NCBI GenBank assembly: GCA_031180825.1
Contig: JAPSLM010000004.1
Location: 147,119 to 211,118, forward strand
Length of the DNA: 64,000 nt
Source of the DNA: Paenibacillus sp.
Lineage (GTDB): Bacteria; Bacillota; Bacilli; Paenibacillales; NBRC-103111
Direction of reading: 5' to 3'
This document shows positions 18,239 through 27,622 of this stretch, piece by piece (the stretch's first letter is position 1; every line of letters begins with the position of its first letter). The position numbers were made by a program, and so were the translations under genes. The notes below the pieces were generated by a model, which was not told the DNA's origin, made no database searches, and worked only from the letters and a program-made list of their open reading frames with translations.

Positions 18239-19000
18239 ATGACGAAAGCTGGCGAAGGAAGGCTCCCGGGGCCATCCCCCGGCGTCAAATCCTACTATCC
18301 CGCTATGCTCGATCTTGAAGGGCGGCCTTGCGCCATTGTCGGCGGAGGCCGGGTGTCGGAGCGCAAGGCACGCGCGCTCCTGGAGGCGGGGGCTCGCGTC
18401 ACCGTCGTGAGCCCGGTGTTTACGCCGCAGCTGGAAGCGTGGGCGGCCTCGGGCGCCGTGCGCGCGCTGCGCGAGCGGTACGCGCCCGGGCTGCCCGCGC
18501 TGGCCGAGGCGCGGCTGGTGTTCGCGGCCACCGACGATGCGTCGGTGAACGCGCAGGTCTGCGCCGAGGCCGAGGCGCTCGGCAAGTTCGCGAACGCCGC
18601 CGACGACGGGGCCGGCGGCGGTTTTCTCGTCCCGGCCGCGGTGCGGCGGGGACGGTTGACGCTCGCGGTGTCCACCGCGGGCGCAAGCCCCGGCCTGGCC
18701 GCGGCGCTGCGCCGCAGGCTGGAGGAAGCGTTCGGCGAAGAGTACGCGCCGTACGTGGAGCTGCTCCACGAGCTGCGCGGCATCATCCAGCAAGCCGTCC
18801 CGGAAACGGGTGAACGGCAGGAGCTGTTCCGCGGCATGCTGGAGTGGCAATTGCTGCCGCTGCTGCGAAGCGGCCGGACGGACCCGGCAGGGCTGTGCGC
18901 CGAGCTGGCGCGCCGGGTGCTGGAAGATCCGACGCCGGGAGGCGTGGAGGCGATTGGCGACTGGCTGCGTGTATATGCGCGGCAATTGGGATATGAATAG
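18239..19000 (+). CDS. precorrin-2 dehydrogenase (SirC/Met8-like)
   Basis: NAD-dependent enzyme that oxidises precorrin-2 to sirohydrochlorin on the way to sirohaem. A Rossmann motif, [19 protein letters not shown], starts near residue 33. VFAATDD follows near 100, and a C-terminal helical domain resembles the Met8p/SirC dimerisation region. At 253 residues it lacks a CbiX-type ferrochelatase domain; a Met8-style chelatase activity cannot be excluded. ATG 18239 is used with GAGGGGG upstream, overlapping a longer frame that starts inside hemX. Base composition is strikingly G+C-rich (long GCG/CGC runs, 18360-18800) compared with its neighbours. Confidence 0.87.
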   Translation: MTKAGEGRLPGPSPGVKSYYPAMLDLEGRPCAIVGGGRVSERKARALLEAGARVTVVSPVFTPQLEAWAASGAVRALRERYAPGLPALAEARLVFAATDDASVNAQVCAEAEALGKFANAADDGAGGGFLVPAAVRRGRLTLAVSTAGASPGLAAALRRRLEEAFGEEYAPYVELLHELRGIIQQAVPETGERQELFRGMLEWQLLPLLRSGRTDPAGLCAELARRVLEDPTPGGVEAIGDWLRVYARQLGYE

Positions 19001-19067
19001 TACAGCGTTACATAGAAATAAAGCACTTCCGATTTTACAGGGAGAAGATAAGGGGTTGACTTCACGC

Positions 19068-20003
19068 ATGCGTACCATCGTAGTAGGCACCAGACAAAGC
19101 GCGCTTGCTTTGACGCAAACCGGACAGGTGATCGATCACCTGCGCGAGCTTTGCAAACGGCACGGCATCGAAGCCGAATTCGAGCTGAAAAAAATCGTCA
19201 CCAAAGGCGACCGGATTCTGGACGTCACCCTTTCGAAAGTCGGCGGCAAGGGGTTGTTCGTAAAAGAAATCGAACAGGCGCTGCTCGACGGCGAAGTGGA
19301 TCTAGCGGTACACAGCATGAAGGATATGCCCTTTGAGCTGCCCGAGGGCCTTGTGGTCGGCGCCGTTCCTCTGCGGGAAGATCCGCGCGACTGCTTGATC
19401 ACGCGGGACGGCCGCGGGCTGGACGACTTGCCTCAGGGCGCCAAGGTCGGCACAAGCAGTCTGCGCCGTGCTTCCCAGCTGCAGCATTACCGCCCCGACT
19501 TGCAGATCGAATCGATCCGCGGCAACATCGACTCGCGGCTGCGCAAGCTGGAAACGGAAGGCTTCGACGCCATCCTGCTGGCCGCCGCGGGACTGCACCG
19601 GATCGGCTGGCAGGACCGCATCAGCGCCTATCTGCCGCCGGAGCTGTGCTTACCGGCCGTCGGACAAGGCGCATTGTGCATCGAATGCCGCGGCGATAAC
19701 GAGTTCGTGCTTGATCTGCTGTCCAAATACAAACACGAGCCGACAGCCGTCGCCGTTGCCGCAGAGCGCAGCTTTCTGGGGCGTCTGAACGGCGGGTGCC
19801 AAGTGCCGATCGGCGCTCACGCGCATTTGACGGAAGGAAGCGGCACGTCGATTGTGCTGACCGGGATGGTCGGATCGCCGGACGGCAAACGGGTGCTGAA
19901 AGAGACGATGACCGGGGACGATCCGCAGCAATTGGGTCTGCGGCTGGCGGAAGCGTTGATTGCGAAAGGTGCTGCCGAACTGCTTGCATTAGCTGAAGAA
20001 TAG
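19068..20003 (+). CDS. hemC: porphobilinogen deaminase (hydroxymethylbilane synthase)
   Basis: Joins four porphobilinogens into hydroxymethylbilane. The family start is [45 protein letters not shown] carries the catalytic Asp region. [11 protein letters not shown] and [10 protein letters not shown] line the active site. [11 protein letters not shown] contains the cysteine that holds the dipyrromethane cofactor. It is about 311 residues. ATG 19068 fits the family; in-frame TTG 19056 with GGAGAAG upstream is an alternative that adds four residues. A longer frame back to 18810 overlaps the previous gene and is not supported. Confidence 0.96.
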   Translation: MRTIVVGTRQSALALTQTGQVIDHLRELCKRHGIEAEFELKKIVTKGDRILDVTLSKVGGKGLFVKEIEQALLDGEVDLAVHSMKDMPFELPEGLVVGAVPLREDPRDCLITRDGRGLDDLPQGAKVGTSSLRRASQLQHYRPDLQIESIRGNIDSRLRKLETEGFDAILLAAAGLHRIGWQDRISAYLPPELCLPAVGQGALCIECRGDNEFVLDLLSKYKHEPTAVAVAAERSFLGRLNGGCQVPIGAHAHLTEGSGTSIVLTGMVGSPDGKRVLKETMTGDDPQQLGLRLAEALIAKGAAELLALAEE

Positions 20004-20016
20004 GGGAGAAGCGGTT

Positions 20017-21552
20017 GTGAACAAGGGTGTCGTTTATCTTGTCGGTGCGGGACCGGGAGATCCGAAGCTGATTACGCTGAGAGGTCTGGAAGCGATCCAG
20101 CGGGCCGATGTGGTTGTCTATGACCGGCTGGCCAGCCCCCGTCTGCTCAAACACATGAAGGCCGGGGCAGAAAAAATTTTTGTCGGCAAACTGCCGGACA
20201 AACATATGATGAAGCAGGAAGAGATCAGCCGGCTGCTCGTCGAGCTGGCGCTGCAAGGAAAAACGGTGACCCGGCTTAAGGGCGGTGATCCGAGCGTATT
20301 CGGGCGCGTAGGCGAAGAAGCGGAACTGCTCGCAGAGCATGGAATCCGCTTCGAGATCGTGCCTGGCATTACGTCGGCGATCGCTGTTCCCGCTTATGCA
20401 GGGATTCCGGTGACGCACCGCGATTTTACTTCGTCCTTTTCGATCGTAACCGGTCATGAATATAAGAATAAAACCTACTCCAAAGTAAATTGGGATAATT
20501 TGGCACAAGCTTCCGGCACGCTGATCTTTTTGATGGGCGTCGCCAATCTGGAGCAGATCTGCACGGAGCTGATCCGCGGGGGAAAATCGCCGCAAACGCC
20601 GGTCGCCCTGATCCGGTGGGGGACTTGGATGGAGCAGGAGACGCTAACGGGCACGTTAACCGATGTTGCCGAGAAAGTAAGAGCGGCAGGCTTCCAGTCC
20701 CCGGCCGTCACCATCGTCGGCGAAGTGGTCAAGCTGCGCGACAAGCTGGCCTGGTTCGAAACGAAGCCGTTGTTCGGCCGTCGTATTCTCGTGACCCGCG
20801 CACGAAGTCAGGCGAGCGAGTTGTCTTCGCAAATCGACGAGCTTGGCGGGGAAGCGGTGGAGTTCCCGGTGATCCGCACCCGGCCGCCTTCCCGTCCGGA
20901 AGCGCAGGCGGCGCGGGATGAAGCGCTCCAACGCCTTTCCGCCTTTGATTGGGTCCTGTTCACGAGCGCGAACGGCGTCGAATATTTTATGGAGCGGCTG
21001 CGGGAGCTGCGGCTCGACATTCGGGCATTAGGGAATGCCCGTCTGGCGGCGGTCGGTCCGAAAACGGAGGCGGCCTTGGCGAAGTACGGACTTCTGGCAG
21101 AGGTCGTTCCTTCGGAGTTCGACGGGGACGCTTTACTGGACGCCATCGCCCCCGAGCTGCGTCCAGGACAAAATGTGCTGCTGGCGACAGCGGATATCGC
21201 CAGAGCGTACGTGCCCGAACAATTGCGGGAGCGCGGCTTGAACGTAACCAAAATCGATATCTACGAAACGGTGTTGGACACCGAGGGCGGCTCCGAGATC
21301 GTCGGGCTGCTGAAGCAAAACATGCTGCACATCGTTACGTTTACCAGTTCCTCGACCGTTACGAATCTGCTGCGGGCGCTGCGGGAGCTTGGCGAGACGG
21401 AACCGCTCAAGCTGCTGCAAGGATGCAGGATCGCTTGTATCGGGCCGAGAACGGCGGCTACCGCGCAGGAAGCGGGACTTCAGGTCGATTATTTGGCCAA
21501 CGAAGCGACCGTGGCTTCCCTGGTTCGGTGCTTATACGAGAAGGAGGAGTAA
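20017..21552 (+). CDS. cobA-hemD: fused uroporphyrinogen-III C-methyltransferase / uroporphyrinogen-III synthase
   Basis: Bifunctional protein of 511 residues. The first half (1-245) is SUMT: VYLVGAGPGDPKLITLRG, then RLKGGDPSVFGRVGEE, then VPGITSAIAVPAYAGIPVTHR. It converts uroporphyrinogen III to precorrin-2 using SAM. The second half (about 255-505) is a HemD cyclase: RRILVTRARSQASEL, FTSANGVEYF, AAVGPKTEAAL and TFTSSSTVTNLL. The fusion puts synthesis of uroporphyrinogen III and its diversion to sirohaem in one chain, and the neighbouring precorrin-2 dehydrogenase is the next enzyme. GTG 20017 follows a GGGGAGAAG ribosome-binding site. The gene is 13 bp after hemC and 3 bp before hemB. Confidence 0.95.
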   Translation: MNKGVVYLVGAGPGDPKLITLRGLEAIQRADVVVYDRLASPRLLKHMKAGAEKIFVGKLPDKHMMKQEEISRLLVELALQGKTVTRLKGGDPSVFGRVGEEAELLAEHGIRFEIVPGITSAIAVPAYAGIPVTHRDFTSSFSIVTGHEYKNKTYSKVNWDNLAQASGTLIFLMGVANLEQICTELIRGGKSPQTPVALIRWGTWMEQETLTGTLTDVAEKVRAAGFQSPAVTIVGEVVKLRDKLAWFETKPLFGRRILVTRARSQASELSSQIDELGGEAVEFPVIRTRPPSRPEAQAARDEALQRLSAFDWVLFTSANGVEYFMERLRELRLDIRALGNARLAAVGPKTEAALAKYGLLAEVVPSEFDGDALLDAIAPELRPGQNVLLATADIARAYVPEQLRERGLNVTKIDIYETVLDTEGGSEIVGLLKQNMLHIVTFTSSSTVTNLLRALRELGETEPLKLLQGCRIACIGPRTAATAQEAGLQVDYLANEATVASLVRCLYEKEE

Positions 21553-21555
21553 ACC

Positions 21556-22548
21556 ATGAGTTTTCCGCTTGTACGAAACCGGCGTTTGCGCAGCTCGGCT
21601 GCGCTTCGGAATTTGGTTCGGGAGCATACCGTTACGCTGCACGACTTGATCTATCCGATTTTTGTCACGCACGGTACGAACGTTAAGGAAGAAATCAGCT
21701 CGATGCCGGGCGTCTGCCATTTCTCGCTTGACCGGCTTGAAGAGGAAATCCGCGAAATTGTCGAGTTGGGCATACCGGCCATTGTGGTCTTCGGCGTACC
21801 GCACGAGAAAGACGCGCATGCCAGCTCGGCCTATGATCCGAACGGCATCGTTCAACAAGCGTCGCGCTTAATCAAAACATGGGCGCCGGAGCTGCTCATT
21901 GTCGCCGACACCTGCCTATGCCAGTTTACGGATCACGGCCACTGCGGCGTCGTCCATTACGATGAGGCGAAAGGCTGTGCCGAGGTGCTGAACGACGAGT
22001 CGCTTGAGCTGCTGGTCAAAACGGCGGTCTCGCAGGCCGAAGCCGGCGCGGACATTATCGCGCCGTCGAACATGATGGACGGCTTCGTCTACGCGATCCG
22101 TCAAGGGCTTGACGAAGCCGGCTATGAGCAGGTGCCGATCATGTCGTACTCCGTGAAATACGCTTCGTCGTTCTACGGTCCGTTCCGCGAAGCGGCGCAT
22201 TCCACGCCGCAGTTCGGCGACCGCAAAACGTACCAAATGGACCCGGCCAACGTGCGGGAAGCGCTGCGCGAAGCGCAATCCGACGCAGCCGAGGGCGCGG
22301 ACATGCTGATGGTCAAACCGGCTCTTGCGTATATGGACGTCATTCGCGCGCTGCGCGACAATTTCAACCTGCCGCTCGTGGCGTATAATGTGAGCGGGGA
22401 ATATTCCTTGGTGAAGGCTGCCGCCCAGCAGGGCTGGGTCGACGAGAAGTCGATCGTTCTGGAGACGATGACCGGATTTAAGCGGGCCGGCGCCGACATG
22501 ATCATTACTTATTTTGCCAAAGATATCGCTCGCTGGCTCCGGAACTAA
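21556..22548 (+). CDS. hemB: delta-aminolevulinic acid dehydratase (porphobilinogen synthase)
   Basis: Condenses two aminolevulinates to porphobilinogen. The zinc-type cysteines are in [14 protein letters not shown]. The two active-site lysines are in [18 protein letters not shown] and [10 protein letters not shown]. It is 330 residues, the normal length. ATG 21556 has AAGGAGGAG immediately upstream. It is the last gene of the first hem operon, closed by the terminator at 22578-22625. Confidence 0.97.
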   Translation: MSFPLVRNRRLRSSAALRNLVREHTVTLHDLIYPIFVTHGTNVKEEISSMPGVCHFSLDRLEEEIREIVELGIPAIVVFGVPHEKDAHASSAYDPNGIVQQASRLIKTWAPELLIVADTCLCQFTDHGHCGVVHYDEAKGCAEVLNDESLELLVKTAVSQAEAGADIIAPSNMMDGFVYAIRQGLDEAGYEQVPIMSYSVKYASSFYGPFREAAHSTPQFGDRKTYQMDPANVREALREAQSDAAEGADMLMVKPALAYMDVIRALRDNFNLPLVAYNVSGEYSLVKAAAQQGWVDEKSIVLETMTGFKRAGADMIITYFAKDIARWLRN

Positions 22549-22577
22549 CAGCCAAACCACGATACGCGATGATGATG

Positions 22578-22625
22578 AAGACCGTTCCCTTATCCGGCAT
22601 TTCTCCCGGAGCGGAGCGGTCTTTT
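22578..22625 (+). terminator. intrinsic terminator after hemB
   Basis: AAGACCGTTCC (22578-22588) pairs with GGAGCGGTCTT (22613-22623) with one mismatch and an inner CCGG/CCGG pair; TTTT follows. It separates the two hem operons. Confidence 0.8.
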
Positions 22626-22674
22626 GCATAGCGGCACTGTCAAACTTTTGTCGGAAACTGCAGCCTGACACACG

Positions 22675-22703
22675 TTGTTACCTCGTTTCAAATAGGGCAT
22701 AAT
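22675..22703 (+). promoter_or_regulatory. sigma-A promoter of the hemEHYL operon
   Basis: TTGTTA (22675-22680), a 17-bp spacer and CATAAT (22698-22703), placed 42 bp before hemE. Confidence 0.6.
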
Positions 22704-22744
22704 GGGAAGTAGACTATGGGAGTTTACGGAAAAGAGGATGCACC

Positions 22745-23818
22745 ATGAGTTATAACGATACGTTTATTCGAGCCTGTCGCAAAGAGCCTGTCGATACGCT
22801 GCCCGTATGGTATATGCGTCAAGCCGGCCGTTACGACCCCGAATACCGGAAAATCAAAGAGAAATACAGCTTGCTGGAAATTTGCCAGCAGCCGGAGCTG
22901 GCGGCCGAGGTCACCTTAATGCCGGTCAAAAAGCTGGGCGTGGATGCGGCGATTTTATATTCGGACATTATGAATCCGGTCGCTTCCATCGGCATCGATT
23001 TTGATATCGTCAAAAATGTCGGTCCGGTCATCGACAATCCGATTCGCTCGGCGGCGGACGTAAACAAGCTGAGGCCGATCCAGGTGGAGCAGGATTTGCC
23101 GCATATTTTGCGGACGATCGAGATTTTGGCTGCCGAGCTGAAGGTGCCGCTGATTACGTTCGCCGGCGCGCCGTTTACGATCGCAAGCTACCTGATCGAA
23201 GGCAGGCCGTCCAAAAGCTATATCCGAACGAAAGGCTTGATGTACGGGGAACCGGAGGTATGGTTTAAGCTGATGGAGAAGCTTGGCGATATGGTGATCG
23301 CTTATCTGAAAGCGCAAATCGCCTCGGGAGCGAAAGCGGTGCAGCTTTTCGACAGCTGGGTCGGCGCACTGTCCCCCGTTGATTTCAAAACGTACGTTCT
23401 GCCGACGATCCGCCGTATTTTCGCGGAGCTGAAGCATTTGGAGCAGCCGAAAATTTATTTCCCGGGCGTCAGCTCCGGCGAATTGCTGCCTTATCTGCAG
23501 GGCATCGATGCCGATGTCATCGGTCTGGATTGGCGTGTGCCGATTTCGGAAGGGCGCAGGAGAGTAGGCTCGTTCTATGCGGTGCAGGGCAATCTCGACC
23601 CGTACGTATTGACCGCTCCGATGTCCGTCATTCAGGCGCAAACCAAAGCGATTATCGACGAAGGCATTCAGGAGCCCGGCTATATTTTCAACCTGGGTCA
23701 CGGACTGTTCCCGGAAGCGTCGCTGGAGAAGCTGAAAGAACTGACGGATTTCATTCACGACTATTCTCGTCAAGCTCTGAAAGCGCAAGGCTCGACGAAA
23801 CAGGAAAGCGGTGTATAG
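22745..23818 (+). CDS. hemE: uroporphyrinogen decarboxylase
   Basis: Decarboxylates the four acetate side chains of uroporphyrinogen III to give coproporphyrinogen III. The N-terminal signature PVWYMRQAGRYDPEY carries the substrate-binding Arg residues. FAGAPFTIASYLIEG and NLGHGLFPEAS are further family signatures. It is 357 residues, full length. ATG 22745 follows AAGAGGATG. It is the first gene of hemE-hemH-hemY-hemL and has its own promoter. Confidence 0.97.
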   Translation: MSYNDTFIRACRKEPVDTLPVWYMRQAGRYDPEYRKIKEKYSLLEICQQPELAAEVTLMPVKKLGVDAAILYSDIMNPVASIGIDFDIVKNVGPVIDNPIRSAADVNKLRPIQVEQDLPHILRTIEILAAELKVPLITFAGAPFTIASYLIEGRPSKSYIRTKGLMYGEPEVWFKLMEKLGDMVIAYLKAQIASGAKAVQLFDSWVGALSPVDFKTYVLPTIRRIFAELKHLEQPKIYFPGVSSGELLPYLQGIDADVIGLDWRVPISEGRRRVGSFYAVQGNLDPYVLTAPMSVIQAQTKAIIDEGIQEPGYIFNLGHGLFPEASLEKLKELTDFIHDYSRQALKAQGSTKQESGV

Positions 23819-23819
23819 C

Positions 23820-24764
23820 ATGAGCGTCGCACAGCAAAAACGGATCGGTGTTCTGGTGATGTCTTACGGAACGCCGGAAAGCCTCGATCAAGTGGAAGCT
23901 TATTATACGCATATTCGTCGCGGGAATCCCCCGACCCCGGAGCAGCTCAAGGATTTGACCGATCGCTACGAAGCGATTGTCGGAGGATTTTTCCCGCTTC
24001 GGGAAAATACGGATAAGCAGGTGCAGGCGCTGGAAGCCCGGCTGAACGAGAAATACCCGGATACGACGTTCGTATGCTATCAGGGACTAAAGCATGCGTA
24101 CCCGTTCATTGAGGACGGCGTGGAGCAGATGGTGCGCGACGGGATAACGGAAGCCGTCGGCGTCGTGCTGGCGCCGCATTATTCGGTCATGAGCGTGGGC
24201 GGATACATCAAGCGAGCGCAAGAGAAGGCGGATTCGCTGGGGCTTTCGATGCGTTTTGTGAAAAGCTACCATCTTCATCCGGCTCTGATCGAAGCGCTTG
24301 TGCAGCGGGTGGAGGAAGGCTTGAGCCGGTTCGAGGGCGTGGCGAAGGATGCAGTGAAAGTGATTTTTACGGCGCACAGCTTGCCCGAGAAAATTATTGA
24401 AATGAAAGACCCCTATCCCGATCAGCTGCTGGAAACGTCCAAAGCGATTGCCGAGAGATGCGGCATCACCCATTGGCAGTTCGGGTGGCAGAGCGCCGGA
24501 CAGACCGGCGTGCCTTGGCTTGGGCCCGATATTCTCGACGTCCTGCATACGGTGAAGAAAGAGAAGCAGGCGGAGCATGTGCTCATTTGTCCGATCGGCT
24601 TTGTATCCGATCATCTGGAAGTGCTGTACGATCTCGATATTGAAGCGCAGAAGACGGCACGGGAGCTCGGACTGCGGCTGGAACGCACCCGCTCGCTCAA
24701 CACCGATCCGCTGTATATGGAAACGCTAAGCGATGTCGTTTACGCGCAGACCGAGAGGGATTGA
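23820..24764 (+). CDS. hemH: ferrochelatase (coproporphyrin ferrochelatase type)
   Basis: Inserts ferrous iron into coproporphyrin III; Firmicute HemH works in the coproporphyrin-dependent branch (CpfC). It is 314 residues. LVMSYGTPESLDQVEAYYTHIRRG opens the fold. The conserved metal-inserting His is in IFTAHSLPEKI. WQSAGQTGVPWLGPDI and CPIGFVSDHLEVLYDLD contain the conserved Glu/His region. ATG 23820 is preferred over GTG 23811, because AGGAAAG sits 11 bases before it and only 2 before the GTG. It starts right at the hemE stop. Confidence 0.96.
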   Translation: MSVAQQKRIGVLVMSYGTPESLDQVEAYYTHIRRGNPPTPEQLKDLTDRYEAIVGGFFPLRENTDKQVQALEARLNEKYPDTTFVCYQGLKHAYPFIEDGVEQMVRDGITEAVGVVLAPHYSVMSVGGYIKRAQEKADSLGLSMRFVKSYHLHPALIEALVQRVEEGLSRFEGVAKDAVKVIFTAHSLPEKIIEMKDPYPDQLLETSKAIAERCGITHWQFGWQSAGQTGVPWLGPDILDVLHTVKKEKQAEHVLICPIGFVSDHLEVLYDLDIEAQKTARELGLRLERTRSLNTDPLYMETLSDVVYAQTERD

Positions 24765-24768
24765 TACG

Positions 24769-26214
24769 ATGGAGGAGAACCGAAGTCCGAAGCACGTGGT
24801 GATTATTGGCGGCGGGATTACGGGCTTGAGCGCCGCTTTTTATTTAAAGCAAAGCATCGGTCCGTCCGCCGCACCCGTGAAGATGACCATCATGGAAAAG
24901 AGCGATTCGTTCGGCGGCAAAATTCAAACGCTGAAGCGCGATGGGTTCGTCATTGAGAAGGGGCCGGATTCGTTTCTGGCCCGCAAGCTTCCGATGGTCG
25001 AGCTGACCCGTGAATTAGGACTTGAGGACCAATTGACCGGCATGAACCCGGACTCCCGAAAAACGTATATTTTGTCCGGTGGCAAGCTGCACCGGATGCC
25101 TCCCGGTCTGATGCTCGGCATACCGACCCAAATGGGGCCGTTCATGCGTACGGGGCTGCTTTCGTTCGCCGGCAAGCTCAGGGCGGCCATGGATTTGGTG
25201 CTGCCGAAGCGGACGTCGCCCGAAGACGAATCGCTCGGGCATTTCCTGGAGCGCCGGCTGGGAGCGGAAGTGCTCGGTCAGATCGCCGAACCGCTGCTTG
25301 CGGGCATTTATGCCGGCAATACGTACAATTTGAGCCTGCGGGCGACCTTTCCGCAATTTCATGCGATTGAGCAGAAGCATCGCAGCTTGATCCTCGGGAT
25401 GATGAAGAACCGCAAGACCGGCGGTGAAGAAAGCCGTACGCTTCCCGAGGTGGCGCGCAATACGATGTTTCTTTCCTATAAGGAAGGGCTGGAAACGATC
25501 GTCCATGGCTTAATCGATGCGCTTGACGACGTACGGTTCGTCAAACAGCGCGGAGTGGCCCGGGTCGAGCAGGCCGGCGGCGGATACCGCGTCATTCGCG
25601 AAGACGGTGTGGTTGAGGAAGCGGACGGGGTTATCGTGGCGCTGCCGGCTTACGGCATTTCCAAGCTGCTCGGTTCGTCCGTCCCGGAGGTCAAGGAGCT
25701 GGACCGGATCGAATACGTGTCGGTCGCCAACGTGATTCTCGCCTTTGACGAGAAGGAGCTTGGCCGCGAGCTCGATGGCTCGGGCTTCCTTGTGCCGCGA
25801 CGCGAAGGGCGTTTCATTACAGCGTGTACGTGGACGTCTCAAAAGTGGCTGCACACCGCGCCGAGCGGCAAAGTGCTGCTGCGCTGCTATATCGGACGTT
25901 CCGGCGACGAACGCTGGCAGCACATGTCGGAGGACGAGATCATCCGTTCGGTACGGCGCGATTTGAAGGAAGTTATGGGGATTACGGCAGAGCCCTTATT
26001 TACGGAAATGACGAAGCTGATCCGTTCCATGCCTCAATATCCGGTAGGTCATCTGGACCTGGTTCGCGGGGTTCGGCAGAGCCTGGCGGACAAAATGCCG
26101 GGAGTGCTGGTTACCGGAGGCGCGTTTCACGGTGTCGGACTGCCGGATTGTATCCGCCAAGGCAAGGAAGCGGCCATAGAAATGGTGGAGCGGCTGCAGT
26201 TATCCTCAAAATAG
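24769..26214 (+). CDS. hemY: coproporphyrinogen/protoporphyrinogen oxidase HemY (CgoX)
   Basis: FAD enzyme that oxidises coproporphyrinogen III to coproporphyrin III in Firmicutes (historically called protoporphyrinogen oxidase). The FAD-binding N-terminus is VVIIGGGITGLSAAFYL, and EKGPDSFLARK is typical of the family. The C-terminal FAD contact is VTGGAFHGVGLPDCIRQG. It is 481 residues. ATG 24769 is four bases past the hemH stop with GAGAGGG upstream. HemQ, the last enzyme of this route, is not in the window. Confidence 0.96.
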   Translation: MEENRSPKHVVIIGGGITGLSAAFYLKQSIGPSAAPVKMTIMEKSDSFGGKIQTLKRDGFVIEKGPDSFLARKLPMVELTRELGLEDQLTGMNPDSRKTYILSGGKLHRMPPGLMLGIPTQMGPFMRTGLLSFAGKLRAAMDLVLPKRTSPEDESLGHFLERRLGAEVLGQIAEPLLAGIYAGNTYNLSLRATFPQFHAIEQKHRSLILGMMKNRKTGGEESRTLPEVARNTMFLSYKEGLETIVHGLIDALDDVRFVKQRGVARVEQAGGGYRVIREDGVVEEADGVIVALPAYGISKLLGSSVPEVKELDRIEYVSVANVILAFDEKELGRELDGSGFLVPRREGRFITACTWTSQKWLHTAPSGKVLLRCYIGRSGDERWQHMSEDEIIRSVRRDLKEVMGITAEPLFTEMTKLIRSMPQYPVGHLDLVRGVRQSLADKMPGVLVTGGAFHGVGLPDCIRQGKEAAIEMVERLQLSSK

Positions 26215-26230
26215 GTAAGGAGTGACATGG

Positions 26231-27532
26231 ATGAACGATCAGCAAAAACGTTCCGATGCGCGTTCGGCGCGGGCGTTTGAGGAAGCGAAGCAAGTCATTC
26301 CGGGCGGAGTCAACAGTCCCGTTCGGGCGTTTAAATCGGTTGGACTGACTCCTTTGTATATGCATAAAGGGAGCGGCTCGCACGTCTTCGATATCGACGG
26401 CAATGAATTCATCGATTATATCGGCTCATGGGGCCCGCTCATTATGGGACATGCCCACCCGGAGGTCGTAGAGGCGATAAAACGGACGGCCGAGCTCGGT
26501 ACGAGCTTCGGCGCGCCGACAGAGCTGGAGACCGAGATGGCGAAGCTGGTTATCGAGAGAATGCCTTCCATCGAGCTCGTACGGATGGTCAGCTCCGGAA
26601 CGGAAGCGACGATGAGCGCTCTCAGACTTGCCCGCGGCTATACGGGAAGAAGTAAAATTCTGAAGTTCGAAGGATGCTACCACGGACATGCGGACTCGCT
26701 GCTGATCAAAGCGGGTTCCGGAGTTGCCACCCTCGGCTTGCCCGATAGCCCCGGCGTACCCGAAAGCGTAGCGGTCAACACGATTACGGTGCCGTACAAC
26801 GATCTGGATTCTGTACGTACGGCTTTCGCGCATTTCGGCGAAGACATCGCCGCCGTGATTGTCGAGCCGGTGGCCGGAAATATGGGCGTCGTGCTGCCGC
26901 TTCCCGGCTTCTTGGAAGGCTTGCGGGAGATCACGGCTTCCTACGGCAGTCTGCTGATTTTTGACGAGGTCATGACCGGCTTCCGCGTAGGCTTGAACAG
27001 CGCGCAAGGACGGTTTGGCATTACGCCGGATCTTACCTGCTTGGGTAAAGTTATCGGCGGAGGGCTGCCGGTAGGGGCATACGGAGGCAAACGGGAGATT
27101 ATGGAGCGAATTGCCCCGTCAGGCCCGATTTATCAGGCCGGAACATTATCCGGGAACCCATTGGCGATGGCTGCGGGATATGCGACGCTTAAGCTGCTGG
27201 GAGCACCCGGCGTTTATGAAGAGCTGGAACGCAAGTCTGCCCGTCTGGAGGAAGGATTCCTCCAAAATGCCCGCAAGCTGGGCGTTCCAATGACGATCAA
27301 CCGGATTGCCTCGATGGTTTGCCCGTTCTTTACCGACCAACAGGTGAGCAATTACGAAATGGCAAAACAATCGGACTTGAACAAGTTCAACCGCTATTTT
27401 GGATTGCTGCTCGACTACGGCGTCAGCATTCCTCCTTCCCAATTCGAAGGCATGTTCGTTTCGGCGGCGCACTCTGACGACGATATCGAAGCGACGATCG
27501 AAGCGCATGACAAAGCGCTCAAGCAGCTATAA
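26231..27532 (+). CDS. hemL: glutamate-1-semialdehyde 2,1-aminomutase
   Basis: PLP enzyme that converts glutamate-1-semialdehyde to 5-aminolevulinate, so it acts directly after HemA. The signatures are [33 protein letters not shown] and the PLP-lysine motif [17 protein letters not shown]. It is 433 residues. ATG 26231 is used with AAGGAG seven bases upstream; GTG 26222 is in the same frame. It lies 16 bp after hemY and so appears to be in the hemEHY operon; in B. subtilis it is in the hemA operon. Confidence 0.97.
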   Translation: MNDQQKRSDARSARAFEEAKQVIPGGVNSPVRAFKSVGLTPLYMHKGSGSHVFDIDGNEFIDYIGSWGPLIMGHAHPEVVEAIKRTAELGTSFGAPTELETEMAKLVIERMPSIELVRMVSSGTEATMSALRLARGYTGRSKILKFEGCYHGHADSLLIKAGSGVATLGLPDSPGVPESVAVNTITVPYNDLDSVRTAFAHFGEDIAAVIVEPVAGNMGVVLPLPGFLEGLREITASYGSLLIFDEVMTGFRVGLNSAQGRFGITPDLTCLGKVIGGGLPVGAYGGKREIMERIAPSGPIYQAGTLSGNPLAMAAGYATLKLLGAPGVYEELERKSARLEEGFLQNARKLGVPMTINRIASMVCPFFTDQQVSNYEMAKQSDLNKFNRYFGLLLDYGVSIPPSQFEGMFVSAAHSDDDIEATIEAHDKALKQL

Positions 27533-27539
27533 TGCAAAC

Positions 27540-27590
27540 ACGACGGCACGTCTGCTCCCGAAAGAGGAGAGACGTGCCGTCGTTTGTTTA
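27540..27590. terminator. strong bidirectional terminator
   Basis: A perfect 14-bp stem, ACGACGGCACGTCT with AGACGTGCCGTCGT, has a TTTGTTT tail on the plus strand and an A-rich start. It ends the hem operon and can also stop the convergent glycosidase gene. Confidence 0.88.
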
Positions 27591-27622
27591 GGCTATGACG
27601 CTGCGGATTTATGTAAAAACGT

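Noticed and set aside
19621..20595. 324-codon minus-strand frame across hemC and cobA-hemD
   Set aside because: Shadow of two well-supported genes; no motifs.
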